From Apostichopus japonicus (taxonomy: Eukaryota; Echinodermata; Holothuroidea; Aspidochirotida; Stichopodidae), in assembly GCF_037975245.1 (NCBI RefSeq), contig NC_092574.1, positions 4,208,713 through 4,272,712 on the forward strand: 64,000 bases of DNA. Direction: 5' to 3'. Numbering within the stretch: position 1 is the first letter of the stretch; the number at the start of each line of letters is the position of its first letter. A program made the translations under genes and the position numbers. Below the pieces are notes generated by a model. It saw only the letters and a program-made list of their open reading frames with translations, was not told the origin of the DNA and made no database searches. Shown here piece after piece: positions 24,366 to 45,300 of this stretch.

Positions 24366-26394
24366 TAATGCACAATCATTATCCAGTAGATTCATCAATA
24401 TCTTCTTTTTTGAAGTTTACTCTACGTGTGTACCAGTGTCGGACTGTGGTGATACAAAACAAAAGCAACACCTTTGGCGCGCAAGTTTAATGCTAATTGG
24501 TGCTTTACAATCATCAGCATATATAGTTTCCTTCCCATTCCGGAGAAACACACGCGCACTCTTATTTTTTGGAGCGGGGGGGGGGGGGGGCGCACCTTAG
24601 CGCAACTCCATTTCTCAGAATGAAGTGGTTTCTGTAGACTGGCAACGCAATGAAAACCGTTTTTTTTTTCGTTCATAGAACTTAATTTCATTTCTTTTAT
24701 TCGTTGCACACGTCACATATTTACAGATTTAACGAACAGAGAAGTTTTCTTGCCTCTCTCTCCTTGAAAGTGGTTGTGAACGCTGTTACCTCCCCCCCCC
24801 CCCCCCCCCCTTCGTAGATTCTGAAAGATTCCACTGCTACATTCTAGAGCTGACAAGACGATCAGTCATCTCGGGTCAAGCGGAGATAAACTTACTTTAA
24901 TATTTTATTTAGCAAAATAGTCTTCAAGTGAAATAGTTCTACCCAGACATATATCTTATGCCGAAATCCCTTTCTGATTTATTGTGCCATTCTATGCAAT
25001 TTGATTTAATCGTGTTCCCCTTTCTCTTAGCGATTTTTCAATAGAAAGTTTCTGTTGGAGTGTATAGAGGGCAGATCCACCATAAGAAGTTTCACTGGGT
25101 TTATTCCAACTAAACATAGACCAGAGTTAGTGTGAGTTTTTAGTAAATTTCCTTTTATTCAGTTTTACCTAAATATTAATTATAACTTCCATAATCTAGC
25201 TATACAAATTTTACTCAATACACAAGATACATTCAATCCATTAAACAAAGGTGCCAGATTTTAGGCCAATATACACTTTCTAATCACTTACAGTTGTATT
25301 TAATGTATTGATTCTGCGGTATATACAAATTAGGCTATATGCTGAGTCAATTATGGAAGTATAGAAGTCAGGAGAAATATTACATGCTTAATATCACCCC
25401 CCCCCCTTAGCCCTCCATTCTCTAATTGGATTGAAATGTACTTGCAGAAGAGGAATTTTTAATATGGTAGAATTGATACATTTTACCAATCTATGTGCAA
25501 AGATGTTCCATTTCACTATTACTCAATACTTCATAAGACAAATGTGAATGAGCGGAATAAAGGACCATGCGTTCTGATTGTAATTGAATGATTCATTCAG
25601 GATGTTTCCTAGAAGTTTTCTCTCGTAAAAGAGCGCTTGAACATTAGGCTCGAACAAAATGATACCGATGTACGAACTGACTGCCTACCATGTCCATGGA
25701 ATTTACCTTTAAAAAGCAGGGAGTTCATATTTATCATAGCGTGATTGCTCCCTTGCGTCGAACTATTAAGTGATACATAACTGAAAGAATCTGCGGCATG
25801 TTGATACTTTAACTGCTTTTTCGCATTTGTATTCCCAAATGAATTAAATATCGGAAATATAGTCACAATTTTCTTCGTTCCTTGTTTGAACGTTACTGCA
25901 TGTGCCATTAATGCATGGTAGGCCTATAGGGGGTTGTTTATTACTTTGATTGTTTGTCAGGCTGTAAGCTTCAGTTGAGCTTTTATGACAGTGCATGCCT
26001 GCTACAAGCCTGCTACAGCCTTGCTACACGCCTGCTACAAGCCCGCTACAACCTGCTACAGCCTTGCTACAGCCCTGGAAAGATGCTGTCGCTTTATGCC
26101 ATTGTGTTCAAATAACTGCCATATTGCAATTTTCCCCTTTGATTAGGCTGAAATTTCGAAAGTGATTTGTGTTATATATGCTGACATATCAATAAATTCG
26201 AAAGTCATTTAGAGGTAACTTTCTAAATTGTAAAAACTTTCCTACAGAATTTGGCCATATATAGACATGCAGCCATTAATTGGAATGCACTTAAAACGAG
26301 TTCTCTTTTTTATTCCTTGAGGGTCCAAAGTGCAATTTGTAATGCTACCGATTGACACTAAACGCGCGATACATAACATATGAGATGGACATTC
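24366..26394. other. centre of the fold-back element
   Basis: Unique-looking sequence with a G14 run near 24577, a C-run near 24791 and a C10 run near 25397. A 99-codon minus-strand frame lies at 25609-25908 with no recognised family. A ~10-bp tandem repeat is at 25990-26080. I found no transposase motif. Confidence 0.55.
25990..26080. repeat. 10-11 bp tandem repeat (GCCTGCTACA)
   Basis: About eight copies of GCCTGCTACA or GCCTTGCTACA lie head to tail in the centre of the fold-back element. Confidence 0.85.
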
Positions 26395-27222
26395 ATTTAA
26401 GAAGTGTTGTTTTAGTGGTCATTTTAATTGGTCAAGTACTCATTGGACCGGGTACGACGCATTATGGTACCCTTCTACAATGTCCTTGGACTTCCTATGA
26501 CCCATTGGTTAGGTGGTCCAAGGCGTGCTGGTCTTGACTGGGGCCTAAAGATTTTTGCAGGTCCATTTACATTCATTAAAGAAATGATTTAGTGGTCGTT
26601 TAAATTGGTCAAGCACTCTTTGGACCGGGCAAGACGCATTATGGTACTCTTCTACAATGTCCTCAGAGTTTATGTTAACCATCAGTTTGGTGATCCAAAG
26701 CGTGCAGCAAGAATTATGGCCCAAAGCTTTTTCGTGGTCCCGTTACACTCATTAAAGAAGTAATGATTTAGTGGTCATTTAAATTGGTCAAGCACTCTTT
26801 GGACCGGGCAAGACGCATTATGGTACTTTTCTACAATGTCCTTAGAACTCATGTTACTCATCGGTTTGGTGAGCCAAGGCGTGCTGCATGGATTAGGGCC
26901 CAAAGCTTTTTCGTGGTCCCGTTACACTCATTAAAGAAGTAATGATTTAGTGGTCATTTAAATTGGTCAAGCACTCTTTGGACCGGGCAAGACGCATTAT
27001 GGTACTCTTCTACATTGTCTTAAGAGTTCATATGACCCATTGGTTAGGTGGTCCAAGGCGTCCTGGTCTTGATTAGGGCCCAAAGCTTTTCGTTGCTCCG
27101 TTACATCCATCTAATAAGTGATGGTGTATTGGTCAAGCACTGTTTGGACCGGGGAATTAAGACGCATTATGGTAATTTTCTACATCGTCTTCAGAGTTCA
27201 TATGACCCATTGATAAAACTTC
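26395..27222 (-). repeat. right arm: inverted ~180 bp tandem repeat
   Basis: The same unit as the left arm in opposite orientation. The complement of its anchor recurs at about 26516, 26692, 26874 and 27051 (spacings 176-182 bp). TGACCCATTGGTTAGGTGG and GGACCGGGCAAGACGCATT are exact complements of left-arm blocks. Confidence 0.92.
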
Positions 27223-27949
27223 ATTATCTAGGAAAAATACACTAAAATGTACTTTTTCGACGAAATAACCTTGATAATCTCGTACGGAAGCAAAAGGCTT
27301 TCCATAGTTGTATTATCGAATCCATTATCGAATAAGCCTGTAATGTGTCCCACAGTTACTTATTCGCGAATGTCGAACGAGGAACGCGGAATAAGTATCT
27401 AACTTCACACCGGTAACTCAAAACTTTGTCGACGTACAGTACATCACAATAACAACTTACATACAGGCTGAGAAACAGACGCACACGCTAACTCGCTGCA
27501 GAAGTCATTGAAGTTCATGCCAGTGTATTGGCATAATTGTTTTAGTGGAATGATAAGCATTTGTAAAGTTTATTTATATCTTTCGCCTTCAAACCCTTCA
27601 AGGCTTTATTGTAGCTCGTCAACAGCTTTAAGTTACTGCTAGGCCTAGTTCCACTACAATTTATTAGCTATAGAGACAGTATGCTGGTATTAGCCAAGTA
27701 CTACTATTAGTACTAGTAGTAGGCTAGTAGGCAGCCAATTCAAGTGATTGGTTCTGATACTGGTAGGCCTGAAATATTTGCTTGTCGGACAGTAGTTACT
27801 TATCTTTTGTCTTACAATGTAATAATATACACTAGAGCTCTGCCTTTCTTTGAATTTCCAGACCTGTTAACCAGTCTTTTATGGAAATATTGAGATTTAC
27901 AATTTTTGGAGTAATTATAGAATGCAGGGCCACTCGATGATTCTATCTG
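27223..27949. other. intergenic, nothing recognised
   Basis: Unique AT-rich sequence with small duplicated words (CTAGTAG-like, about 27690-27735). No gene seen. Confidence 0.45.
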
Positions 27950-28500
27950 AGCATCCGGATGCGCAGATGCTCAGTCTCACCCCAGTACGTATGTGAGTAA
28001 AAATGTCAAATGAGTGGATGCGCGGATGCGCGGATGCGGGGTCAAAAATGTCCTAACTCCTTCCCTAGTACTTCTGTGGTGGATGCGCGGATGCAGAGTC
28101 AAAATGAAATATGTGATGGAATTTTAGAGGGCGTCATACATGTACGGATGCCTTTTAAGAACGACACACTATTGATGTGGAATATCTTCGTACCTGTACA
28201 TGCGGGACTTTCAGTATTTGAAGTACGTGATGGTATAGGGAAACTTTTTAAGTCCATTCCTAGTACTCCCGGGGTGGATGCACGGATGCGGAGTCGAAAT
28301 GAAATATGTGATGGTATATGGGGAGATTTTTCGAAAATTTTCTTAAGTCCTTTCCTAGTACTTCCGTGGTGGATGCGCGGATGCGTGGATGCGGAGTCAA
28401 AATGAAATATGTGATGGAATTTTAGAGGGCGTCATACATGTACGGACATGTACAGACACACCGCGCATCCGCGCATCCAGATGCTGGGAAGAGTTAATGA
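27950..28500. repeat. complex repeat with GGATGCGC motifs
   Basis: GGATGCGC/GGATGCGG words cluster at 28015-28100, 28275-28300 and 28370-28400, each followed by GTCAAAATGAAATATGTGA or a close variant. The block GGAATTTTAGAGGGCGTCAT appears twice (about 28118 and 28415). Inverted forms (GCATCCG) occur at both edges. The 131-codon frame at 28010-28405 is made of these repeats and shows no family signature. Confidence 0.75.
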
Positions 28501-29765
28501 ATGGCCCTGTATTCTATAATTGTACCCAATTTTTCATCCCCAAAATTAAATTGAGAGATAAGGGAAAAGATGGAAGACTTGAGAAAATCCAACAAAACAA
28601 GATAATGATATCAAAGAAACACAGAAAAGAGTTGGGGTTTTTACATATGACATGCCACCTCCCTATAATAATTTTATATATATAACTAGTATTTGTTGTG
28701 CTGATGTTAGCTCTGCAGAACTTAATGGCATATGCTTAAGCAAACACTCAGTTATCTCCCAAAAATATAAGTGAATTTTCTCCAGATTCTTAAACGCAGA
28801 TAGAAACATATGCCCCACCCATTTCTTATCGCGATTGTGAAAAACATACACATCAAAATTTGCACACTACTGTATATTGATATTGCTGATTAATTTCAAA
28901 TGACAAATATATTTTATCTGCTTCATATGAACTCTGCTAAACTTTGCACAGTCAGTGAGGATGTTAATAACTAGACACTAGACCTTTCTCAACATTTCAA
29001 GCTATAGATTTCAAATATTTGTGGAGATATCAATTGCTACTGCTATCCCATCAAAGGTGCTCATGTATATTTTGTTATTGCCAACTTGTACATAATTTAG
29101 GGGCATTTAGAAATCTTGTTATTATAATTGTTGGTTTGGATTTTCAAAATACAAGATTTGCAGGAGTGTTATGAACCTACTGCACAGTTAAAATTTGTTA
29201 TCATTAGTTTCTATAAACCTTTGCTAATCTGTGAATAACAACCAATATTACATATAAATGGCCTTCAAAAGTATATTTGGTTTACAATGCTTTAAAAGTT
29301 TTAAGCAAGGAAAATACACCTCAAACAAGAATATAGTCCACCAAGATTAACAAATATGTTGTGAAAGAGTGAAGGCATTTTAAAAACTTTCTCATGAAAT
29401 TCAAATTTTACTCTTGCACTGTATTTAAAGGTCATCAGTAGTGTCCCAAATATGCTAGAAACATGATCAAATGTAAACAAACAATTCATTTCATTTCATT
29501 GATTCGTTTTTCACAACATGCATTTAAACGATTACAAATAACAAATAACATGAAGTAGTAGTGAATAATACATGAAGTGAAGGAAGCGGAACAAAAAACC
29601 CTTGCGGGCTTGACGGGGTGCTTCGCTACCTAAAATACAGAGAAAGAGACCAATCAAAGTACAACAAAGCAAAATACACAATTTCATACAATAGGACAAT
29701 AAGACAATAACAAAACAACTGCCACTCTTAAAGAAATTATTCCAACTGAAACGTTTAATCGTCTA
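28501..29765. other. intergenic, nothing recognised
   Basis: AT-rich, only short frames. The part at 29480-29760 has a low-complexity CATTTCATTTCATT tract that may be a retroelement tail, but this is not firm. Confidence 0.4.
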
Positions 29766-30650
29766 TTTTAACACTCCCTGCATGGATGTGTCTATTTTAA
29801 CACTCCTGCATATATATGTCTGTTTTTGTCCTGAATGTATGGTGTCTGTTTTAGCACTCCTGAATGTGTGCCTATTGTAACATTCCTGAATGTGTGTCTG
29901 TTTTAACACTCCTGAATGTGTGTCTGTTTTAACACTCTTGAATGTATGTGCCTATTGTAACACTCCTGAATATATATGTCTGTTTTAACAGTTCTGAATG
30001 TATGTGTCTGTTTAAACACTCCTCGATGTGTGTTTGTTTTAACACTCTTGAATTTATGTGCCTATTGTAACACTCCTGAATATATATGTCTGTTTTAACA
30101 CTCCTAAATGTATGTCTGTTTTAACACTCCTGAATATATGTGTCGCTTTTAACACTCCTGAATATATGTGTCGCTTTTAACACTCCTGAATATATATGTC
30201 TGTTTTAACAGTCCTGAATGTTGTGTCTGTTTTAACAGTCCTGCATGTATGTGTCTGTTTTAACACTCCTGAATGCCATGTGCTTATTTCTAACACTCCT
30301 GAATCTATTTTTCTGTTTTAACACTCCTGTATGCCATGTGCCTATTTTAACACTCTTGAATGTGTGTCTGTTTCAACACTCCTGAATGTGTGTCTGTTTC
30401 AACACTCCTGAATGTGTGTCTGTTTCAACACTCCTGAATGTGTGTCTGTTTTAACATTCCTGAATGTGTGTCTGTTTTAACACTCCTGAATGTGTGTCTG
30501 TTTTAACACTCCTGAATGTGTGTCCGTTTCAACACTCCTGAATGTGTGTCCGTTTCAACACTCCTGAATGTGTGTCCGTTTCAACACTCTTGAATGTGTG
30601 TCTGTTTTAACACTCTTCAATATATGAGTCTATTTTAACACTCCTGCATG
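29766..30650. repeat. 26-29 bp minisatellite upstream of AADAT
   Basis: About 32 copies of CCTGAATGTGTGTCTGTTTT plus AACACT, most regular at 30350-30600 where the period is 26 bp, and more variable to the left. It lies just before the first AADAT coding exon. Confidence 0.95.
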
Positions 30651-30771
30651 CTTATGAAAAAGTAAAAGAAATCAAAACCTCCAAGAAATTACTTCAAACT
30701 TCTAGCAATTTTGACGTGCCAAAATTTGAGGCGAATAGTTATGACATTTTAAGTCTTTTGAGTCTAAAATA

Positions 30772-30800
30772 TTAATAATAATAATAATAATAATAATATA
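30772..30800. repeat. (AAT)n microsatellite
   Basis: About nine AAT trinucleotides in a row. Confidence 0.95.
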
Positions 30801-30865
30801 ATATAAGATTTTAAAAATGTATTTGTTTCTATACTATGTAGGTATCAGTTTTCCATCAGTTCAAC

Positions 30866-39130
<8,265 letters not shown>

Positions 39131-41819
39131 AAAGATGTGACTAAATCTCTGCTTCGAGGAAGAAACACATGAAATAAATCTGCCGAGGGTAGTAATGTAA
39201 ATAATAATATTTAGTGGGCTGTTCAAATCTTATACACATGTCATTGCTGTTTTTTTTTTGATGGGAGTTTATTTTTAAATAGAGTTTGACCAGTGGCAGT
39301 CGAAGTAACAGGTCTCATGAAGACATTTATGTTCTGTACTACTATGTGAAATCTCAGTATCATGTTGAGAATTGGGGTACACTCATTACAGGCTGGCCAT
39401 TATTGGATGTTTTCATTGCAAATTTTTTCAAAAGACTTCAGTTTTCATTACCAGGAGTTTATGCCAAAAGTCCATGGTATGGGATTTTGGGGTTAATTAA
39501 CTCTGAAATAATGTCATGACTAAACTCTTCACTCTGTGAACTGAAATGTAGGCCCTGTACTAGTCTTTGAATGTTACAGTGCTGATACTCTAGTCTTACC
39601 ACAGTATACAATAATCATGAACACTGATTAGAATTGATTTATTTTCATCTTATGTAAATAAACCTGCCTTGGTTGGACAGATACTAGAACTGACACACAA
39701 TGTTTGATGGTATCTACGGCAGGGTTTCCTCATGTGATAATTTGCACCATAGTTGCGAAAATTAAAGAGCAAGATTTCGGTCCCTCCCTCAACCATCTTT
39801 TCACTTCTGAATTGAATTCTTTACTATGAATACATGCAAGACTCAGGGTTGTGTATTAACCATCATAATTTGTGAAGTGCATATAAATCAATGGACGAGA
39901 CTGAGGTGTATATCTAGTGAACCAGCAGTGCCTTACATGTGTTCCTGACATTAACCAGTGCTAAATGAAACTTTTCAGAATATCAAGTTGAATTTTATTT
40001 TGAAAGAATTAATTTTTAACTATTTAACACATGCATAAGAGTTAACAATTTTGTGCTGTTGATACGCAAAATTCCACTCATTAAATCTGTGAATAATTCA
40101 CTGTGGCACATCCATAAATTATGAGCACCAAGATGATATTCATACAGAGCAATATTGAGGTAGTATTCAGCACTTTCACCACAAGCACTAAACAAGCATT
40201 ATAAGAAATATATCACAAAGTTTGGTCACAATTTTTCATGTTTATTTAGTCTTCTTACTTGTCATTACTTCATAGATACAGTCAAGTTACAATGAGTGTT
40301 TGATAAACTTATGGAATGAAACATTCTTAGGATTGCTTTTCTACACGTTTTTGTCATACTTTGTACGGGCTATTAAAGTACAAGTTCTGAAACGTGTCAA
40401 CTGGAATGCTCTGTAATTTGTGGTTTCTATAGAGTAACCATATTGTCACAACAAAGAGGGTCTTAGTTGAGGGGTTCCCTGTCCCCTTTGTGGTAAAAAT
40501 TTATTTTGATGGGTTCCTGCATGAAAATGGTATAAGATTTGAAGTAACTTAAAGCTCTAACTCATTTTAAGGTATGAATAGTAGCAGAACTATTACTATT
40601 GGCAATTTATCATTTTTGTGGACATCATAACGTTTAAAACTATTCGGCTCTTGATTCTAAGAAAGAAAACGTGCATTCCCATGGAAACATGGACATTTGT
40701 TAACCTTAGATTTACACAAGGGATTTATATATAAGGTAGTTTACTCTATAAAATCTGCATAATTTTTCTAACATGCATATACTTCATAAGAAAGGCAGTT
40801 TTTTATTTCATTCATGGTGTTAGAATTTACATTATTGAAATCATTTAACCCTTCTGATTGTTGATTTGTTGGAACTTTTATTAATATTTATGTGGAACTT
40901 AATGACTAATTGTGCAATCTTCTGCCATTATGCACATAAATAATCAAGAGATTAGGTATTATCTGTGACCTATTATTTCTGACTTAAATTATATGCTCAA
41001 CATTTATCCTTGCTTTCCAAAACTTCAAGTTCCGATGTGTTGAAATCAGAGTTTGGATTTTGATACATTTTTACCGATTTAACTCATGAAATGCCTTGTG
41101 CAGGAGAGTTATTCCCTGTGGTTTTAAAGAAGCTAAGTGTTTTTCATTTGTGAACATATTAATCACTCCCCATACAATTCCCATAAAATCCACTTGTTTA
41201 CCCAGAAGTAACAGCTGCAATTTTCCATATTTAGTAGCAGTTCAACATGTCTGTCATCCAAATTGATAAACTTGTGTGAATAAATATGTAGATAAATACA
41301 TTTATTGCCTTGTTCATTGTGTTTTTAACCTAATTTACCTCTCTGGCATTTCCTGTCAATCCACTTGCTCATCCTGAAGTTATAACTGCAAATTTTCCAA
41401 ATGGTTATGTACGTATGTCCAGGGAGTTGTTATGTCTTCCATTTTGGTACAAATACTTCTGATCAGCTAAATCTAAAACTAAGTAATAGTTTTTGAGGAT
41501 CACTTTATTTTCTCCCTTTTCAGGATGAAAGAGGTCTCATTGTCACTGCATTTGGTGCAATATCTAAATAATATCAAAGACAAAATTGCAAGTCCTCCCT
41601 ACCCTCCTTGTTATCCTCTAAATTACCCCCTTTTCCTATACTTTGAAACTACCTTGCCCTGCACCCTGTTCTCACTTCCTATTAATCCCATCCTCAACCC
41701 CCCAATACTCTCCGTGTTCTATGTGCCCCCCCCCCCCAACCACGCTCCCAGTGAAACATAATAAGACTGTTCAGTGTTCATACAAATCAGGAAAAATATA
41801 AAAATGCTGGTCATGTAAA
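39131..41819. other. AADAT 3' flank and intergenic
   Basis: Follows the AADAT stop. It contains a polyadenylation signal and AT-rich unique sequence. Small frames (39286-39519, 41525-41761) show no family signature. This stretch also covers the downstream side of ALG11. Confidence 0.5.
39657..39662 (+). terminator. candidate AADAT polyadenylation signal
   Basis: AATAAA in TATGTAAATAAACC, about 530 bp after the stop codon. Placed by motif and position. Confidence 0.45.
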
Positions 41820-42227
41820 CAGTGGCGGAGCTAGGGGTATTTGTCAGGGGGGGCGAGAATGGTCTGTAGGGGGGGCTTTCGGTACTATCTAAGCAGAGCG
41901 CCACCACAGGTTGGCGCGGAGCGTACAAACATTTTTTGAGTAAAGTACTCCCTAGATCGCTGGAAACGACCCTTTCCGGGCCTTGCTAATTTGCAGATAA
42001 TTGAAGAATAAGTACGTGTCATCGCCATTTGTGTTAGAGAATTTTTCAGAAAATTACACCAAAAAAATGTGACAAATGTCAATAGGTAGATGAGAGCGCA
42101 ATAAAAAAAGTCAATAATCGTGAATAAGTAAAGAGTGGTAAAAAGCTGAAAAGGGCGCCAGCAGTCCATTTGAGTCTGTCAGGGGGGGCACTCGCCCCCC
42201 CCCGACTGTATGGATGCTCCGCCACTG
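41820..42227. mobile_element. hAT-type MITE, 408 bp
   Basis: The ends are CAGTGGCGGAGC and its exact inverse GCTCCGCCACTG. A perfect 8-bp duplication CATGTAAA flanks it (41812-41819 and 42228-42235). CAG...CTG ends with an 8-bp target duplication are the hallmark of the hAT superfamily. G-runs next to both ends also mirror each other. No transposase is present. Confidence 0.93.
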
Positions 42228-42347
42228 CATGTAAACAGAGATTCCATTGTCTCCTTGTCCTTCTCTCTCAATGTTCTTAGCACCTTCTCCTCTCTTCTCT
42301 AAACCTCCCATCAAATAGCTAATGATGCATCCTACTACAACTTTCAT

Positions 42348-45300
42348 TTATGCAAATAAGGACTCAACTGCAGCTAGAAATGAAATCTCAAATTCCTGGT
42401 CGGAGAATCGAACCACCGAGGCCTTGGCTGCCTCTCTGATCTCTTGTCTCTCGTTAATAGACATCCTAAAGACCTTCTCCATGGCGTCTGCATAACCAGC
42501 CTCGTCAGATGCCAAAAATCCTGTGGTTTTGTCCTGGTAAGGAATGACAATGTCCAGTTTAGGGCCTCCGGTGTTGTGTGCTATGATAATGGTGCCAGCA
42601 GCCATGCACTCCACAACACCTACAAAAGAAAGATGAAATGTAAAAACCCATCTGTCTCTTCCCTGATGCATCAGGAGGTATTCAAAATACTTGTTTGCAT
42701 TTCCATATATAATCATACTCAAGTGAAATGGCCGGATGATGTCTCAGTGATTGCAATACAAGGAAAACACATATTTGGCTTTGCTGTAAGTAATATATTG
42801 GGTTCCATCCTGATACACCTTCAGCGAATGCTTTTTTATGGAGGTTGAGTGCATTGTTGAAGCTATATTGTGGTACTTTTTCTACTTCTTGATTCTTTTC
42901 AAATTATGAAAGGAAAGGTGAACATTTTGATATTTTCAAAAGTGCCCATTAACATTACTAAGATGGCTTTGACAGAACACATTTTTCAATGTTTTCCTCA
43001 AACTCTCCATCATAGGAAAAGACATTTTCATCTCTTGAAATGCTAAAGAAAGACAGAAAACCAGATAAGCTCACCTATGCCAAAGTGCTCATTCCACATG
43101 GTATGAAGTCCCATTGTACCATTAGCTAGGCGATCTTTTAGAACATCAAATGGTACACTCAACAAAAAGTCAACTCTTTCATTGACTCCAAGTTCTTCAC
43201 TCAAGGCCTTCAATTCATCAACTCTGCTTTGATCTTCTGCATTGCGACAGCTCCCAATCAACTCTAATTTAACTTCCTCCTTCTCACTCTCCGAAAGCCT
43301 TTTCAAGAAATTGGCAAAAGATCTGATTTGCAGTTTGTGGTCTTTCTCAGGTCTAAACTGAGCTATTGAAACAATGGATTTGACAGTCTTTTCATCATCT
43401 GGAATGCCTTTAATACTTAAAAATTCTTTGGTATCACAAGGTGGGTATACAACACTGGTGCAGGACGGCTTGCCCCACAATGAACTGATGTGCCCGTAGG
43501 TCCAAGAGGAGTTAACCATGACCACGTCCGCCCGAGCTCCGACAAAGCCGTACAGAAGAGCAAATAACTTATAGTATAAAACTTTGAACCTACTTAAGAT
43601 GGGATTGTTGGCAACGAATCCTTGATTATTGTAGGAAACGGTACGCTTAGAAACGAGAGAGAGCATATCCAAGCTGATAGTAGGGTAATGGGTGTAGCAT
43701 GCTACCTTGCACCCTCCAACATATTTAAAGAGAGGAAGAGTAAACGCATAGCCCATTGAATCGATATAAATATCTGGGACAAACTTTGACAGGGCTTCGA
43801 AACCTAGCACTACTGATCCTAGACTCTGTCCAAGAAGTGTAAGCACAGGGTACGTCTTAGCCTCAACAAAGTTTCTTCTCGTTAGAAAGACAAACTCTAC
43901 AGCTCTCGGGAGAACAATGTTGAATCGGTTTCTTGCTCTCTGGACAATGTCTTCTGCCTTGGCCTCAACATCTCCCGTGTAGATAACACAATCAACATTC
44001 TTGTACCTGTGAAGTGAAATACACATTTTTAAATTGTAGTGCACCCAATGCAATAAACATAGAAAGCATGATGAAGAAAATAACACACTTCAAAGAGGGT
44101 GATGACTGTGTCAAATGGTTATTTCTGCTCTGACCTGTCAATTCATTGTTAGAATTTAAGTAAGGCTTGAAGTACAGTACCGCTCACGTATAACTGGACA
44201 TGTGTACGCGCACAGAATCGTATAAAGACGTATCAACACGTACAATCGCGTATAAACTCGTTGACAAACAAATTGCCGTGTAGACGCCGCGTAGACACCT
44301 CGTATAATCCCTGTACGAGTTTATACGCAGGAAATGCTATTGTGCTCAATGAATAGGGATTAAAGTCGTTGAAAGAACTAGTGAGATGTTTGAAAAAGCC
44401 GTTTCTTAAATCGTAGTTTAAGACGTGATATTTACCTAGCAGCGAAGAGGACGCAGGTAAAGTGTTTGCCGGCATAGAACTTATAACTGTTTTTCGTCAA
44501 ATGGGTTTCTATTCTGTGTTTCTTTTCCCGACTTTTTTTTCAGTTGTAGAGGTTATGTTCCACGGAGTATAAGTTGACTTTGAATAGTTGGCAACATTTT
44601 GAAGAAATAATAAAGTATTACTAAGCAGTTCTTGTGTCAAAAAAAAAACTTCCAACAACCACTTTGAAGCAGGGCCGGTTAAAAACAAAACATGTTTCTC
44701 ATCCGCGCAAGCGGCCTCCTTTTTCCTGATTCCCAAGTCTCTATTCGGATAACAAGAAATCTAAGCTATCCTTAAAAATTATTTTGTAAAGGTTGCCATA
44801 TATTCCAAACTAGTATTAGCGCATGAAAGGAAGAAAAATGGTCGGCGTTTTTTTTTTCTTCTGATCTCAGTACGAGAAACATGTACTTTATTTGGATAGA
44901 ACAACTTTTGTTAAAGTGGTTAAGTTAATATTTTCCTACCCTTGCTATATGTCGATTTTATAAAACCTTCATGAAAACATTTTGAAAATGGATTTTGAAG
45001 CTCAGTCAACAATTTAAGAAATGCTTACCGTTAAATATTGGCGTCAAACAATACATTTCTTATTTATTCCAATAAAGATCCACAAAGGATAAAAATGCTA
45101 AGTAGAGCTCACTTAAAGAGAAATAGAAACTGCAGGTACATCACTGTACATCGTCATTTTAAGTATCCAAATACTATACAAAGAGATTGAGTTCACAGAA
45201 ACACCCCTTTTCCTTACCACCTGAAGAGAACCGTCTTTTATAAAGTACAGTACTTAACATTTGATACAAAAGTTACTTCTACAACAACTTCCTAAAATGT

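Larger units (their letters stand above)
23300..27222. mobile_element. fold-back element with arrayed inverted arms
   Basis: The left arm (23300-24365) and right arm (26395-27222) are arrays of the same ~180 bp unit in opposite orientation, around a ~2 kb centre. The outer ends are inverted matches ending in ATGGGTCATATGAACTCT. Long inverted arms made of internal tandem repeats are known in fold-back transposons (Drosophila FB, sea urchin TU). The centre shows no transposase, so the assignment to a transposon is inference. No target duplication was found. Confidence 0.65.

Noticed and set aside
25609..25908. 99-codon minus-strand frame as a transposase
   Set aside because: No catalytic motif or known family. 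Kept only as a remark on the fold-back centre.
28010..28405. 131-codon plus-strand frame
   Set aside because: Built from GGATGCGC and GTCAAAATG repeats with no family signature.
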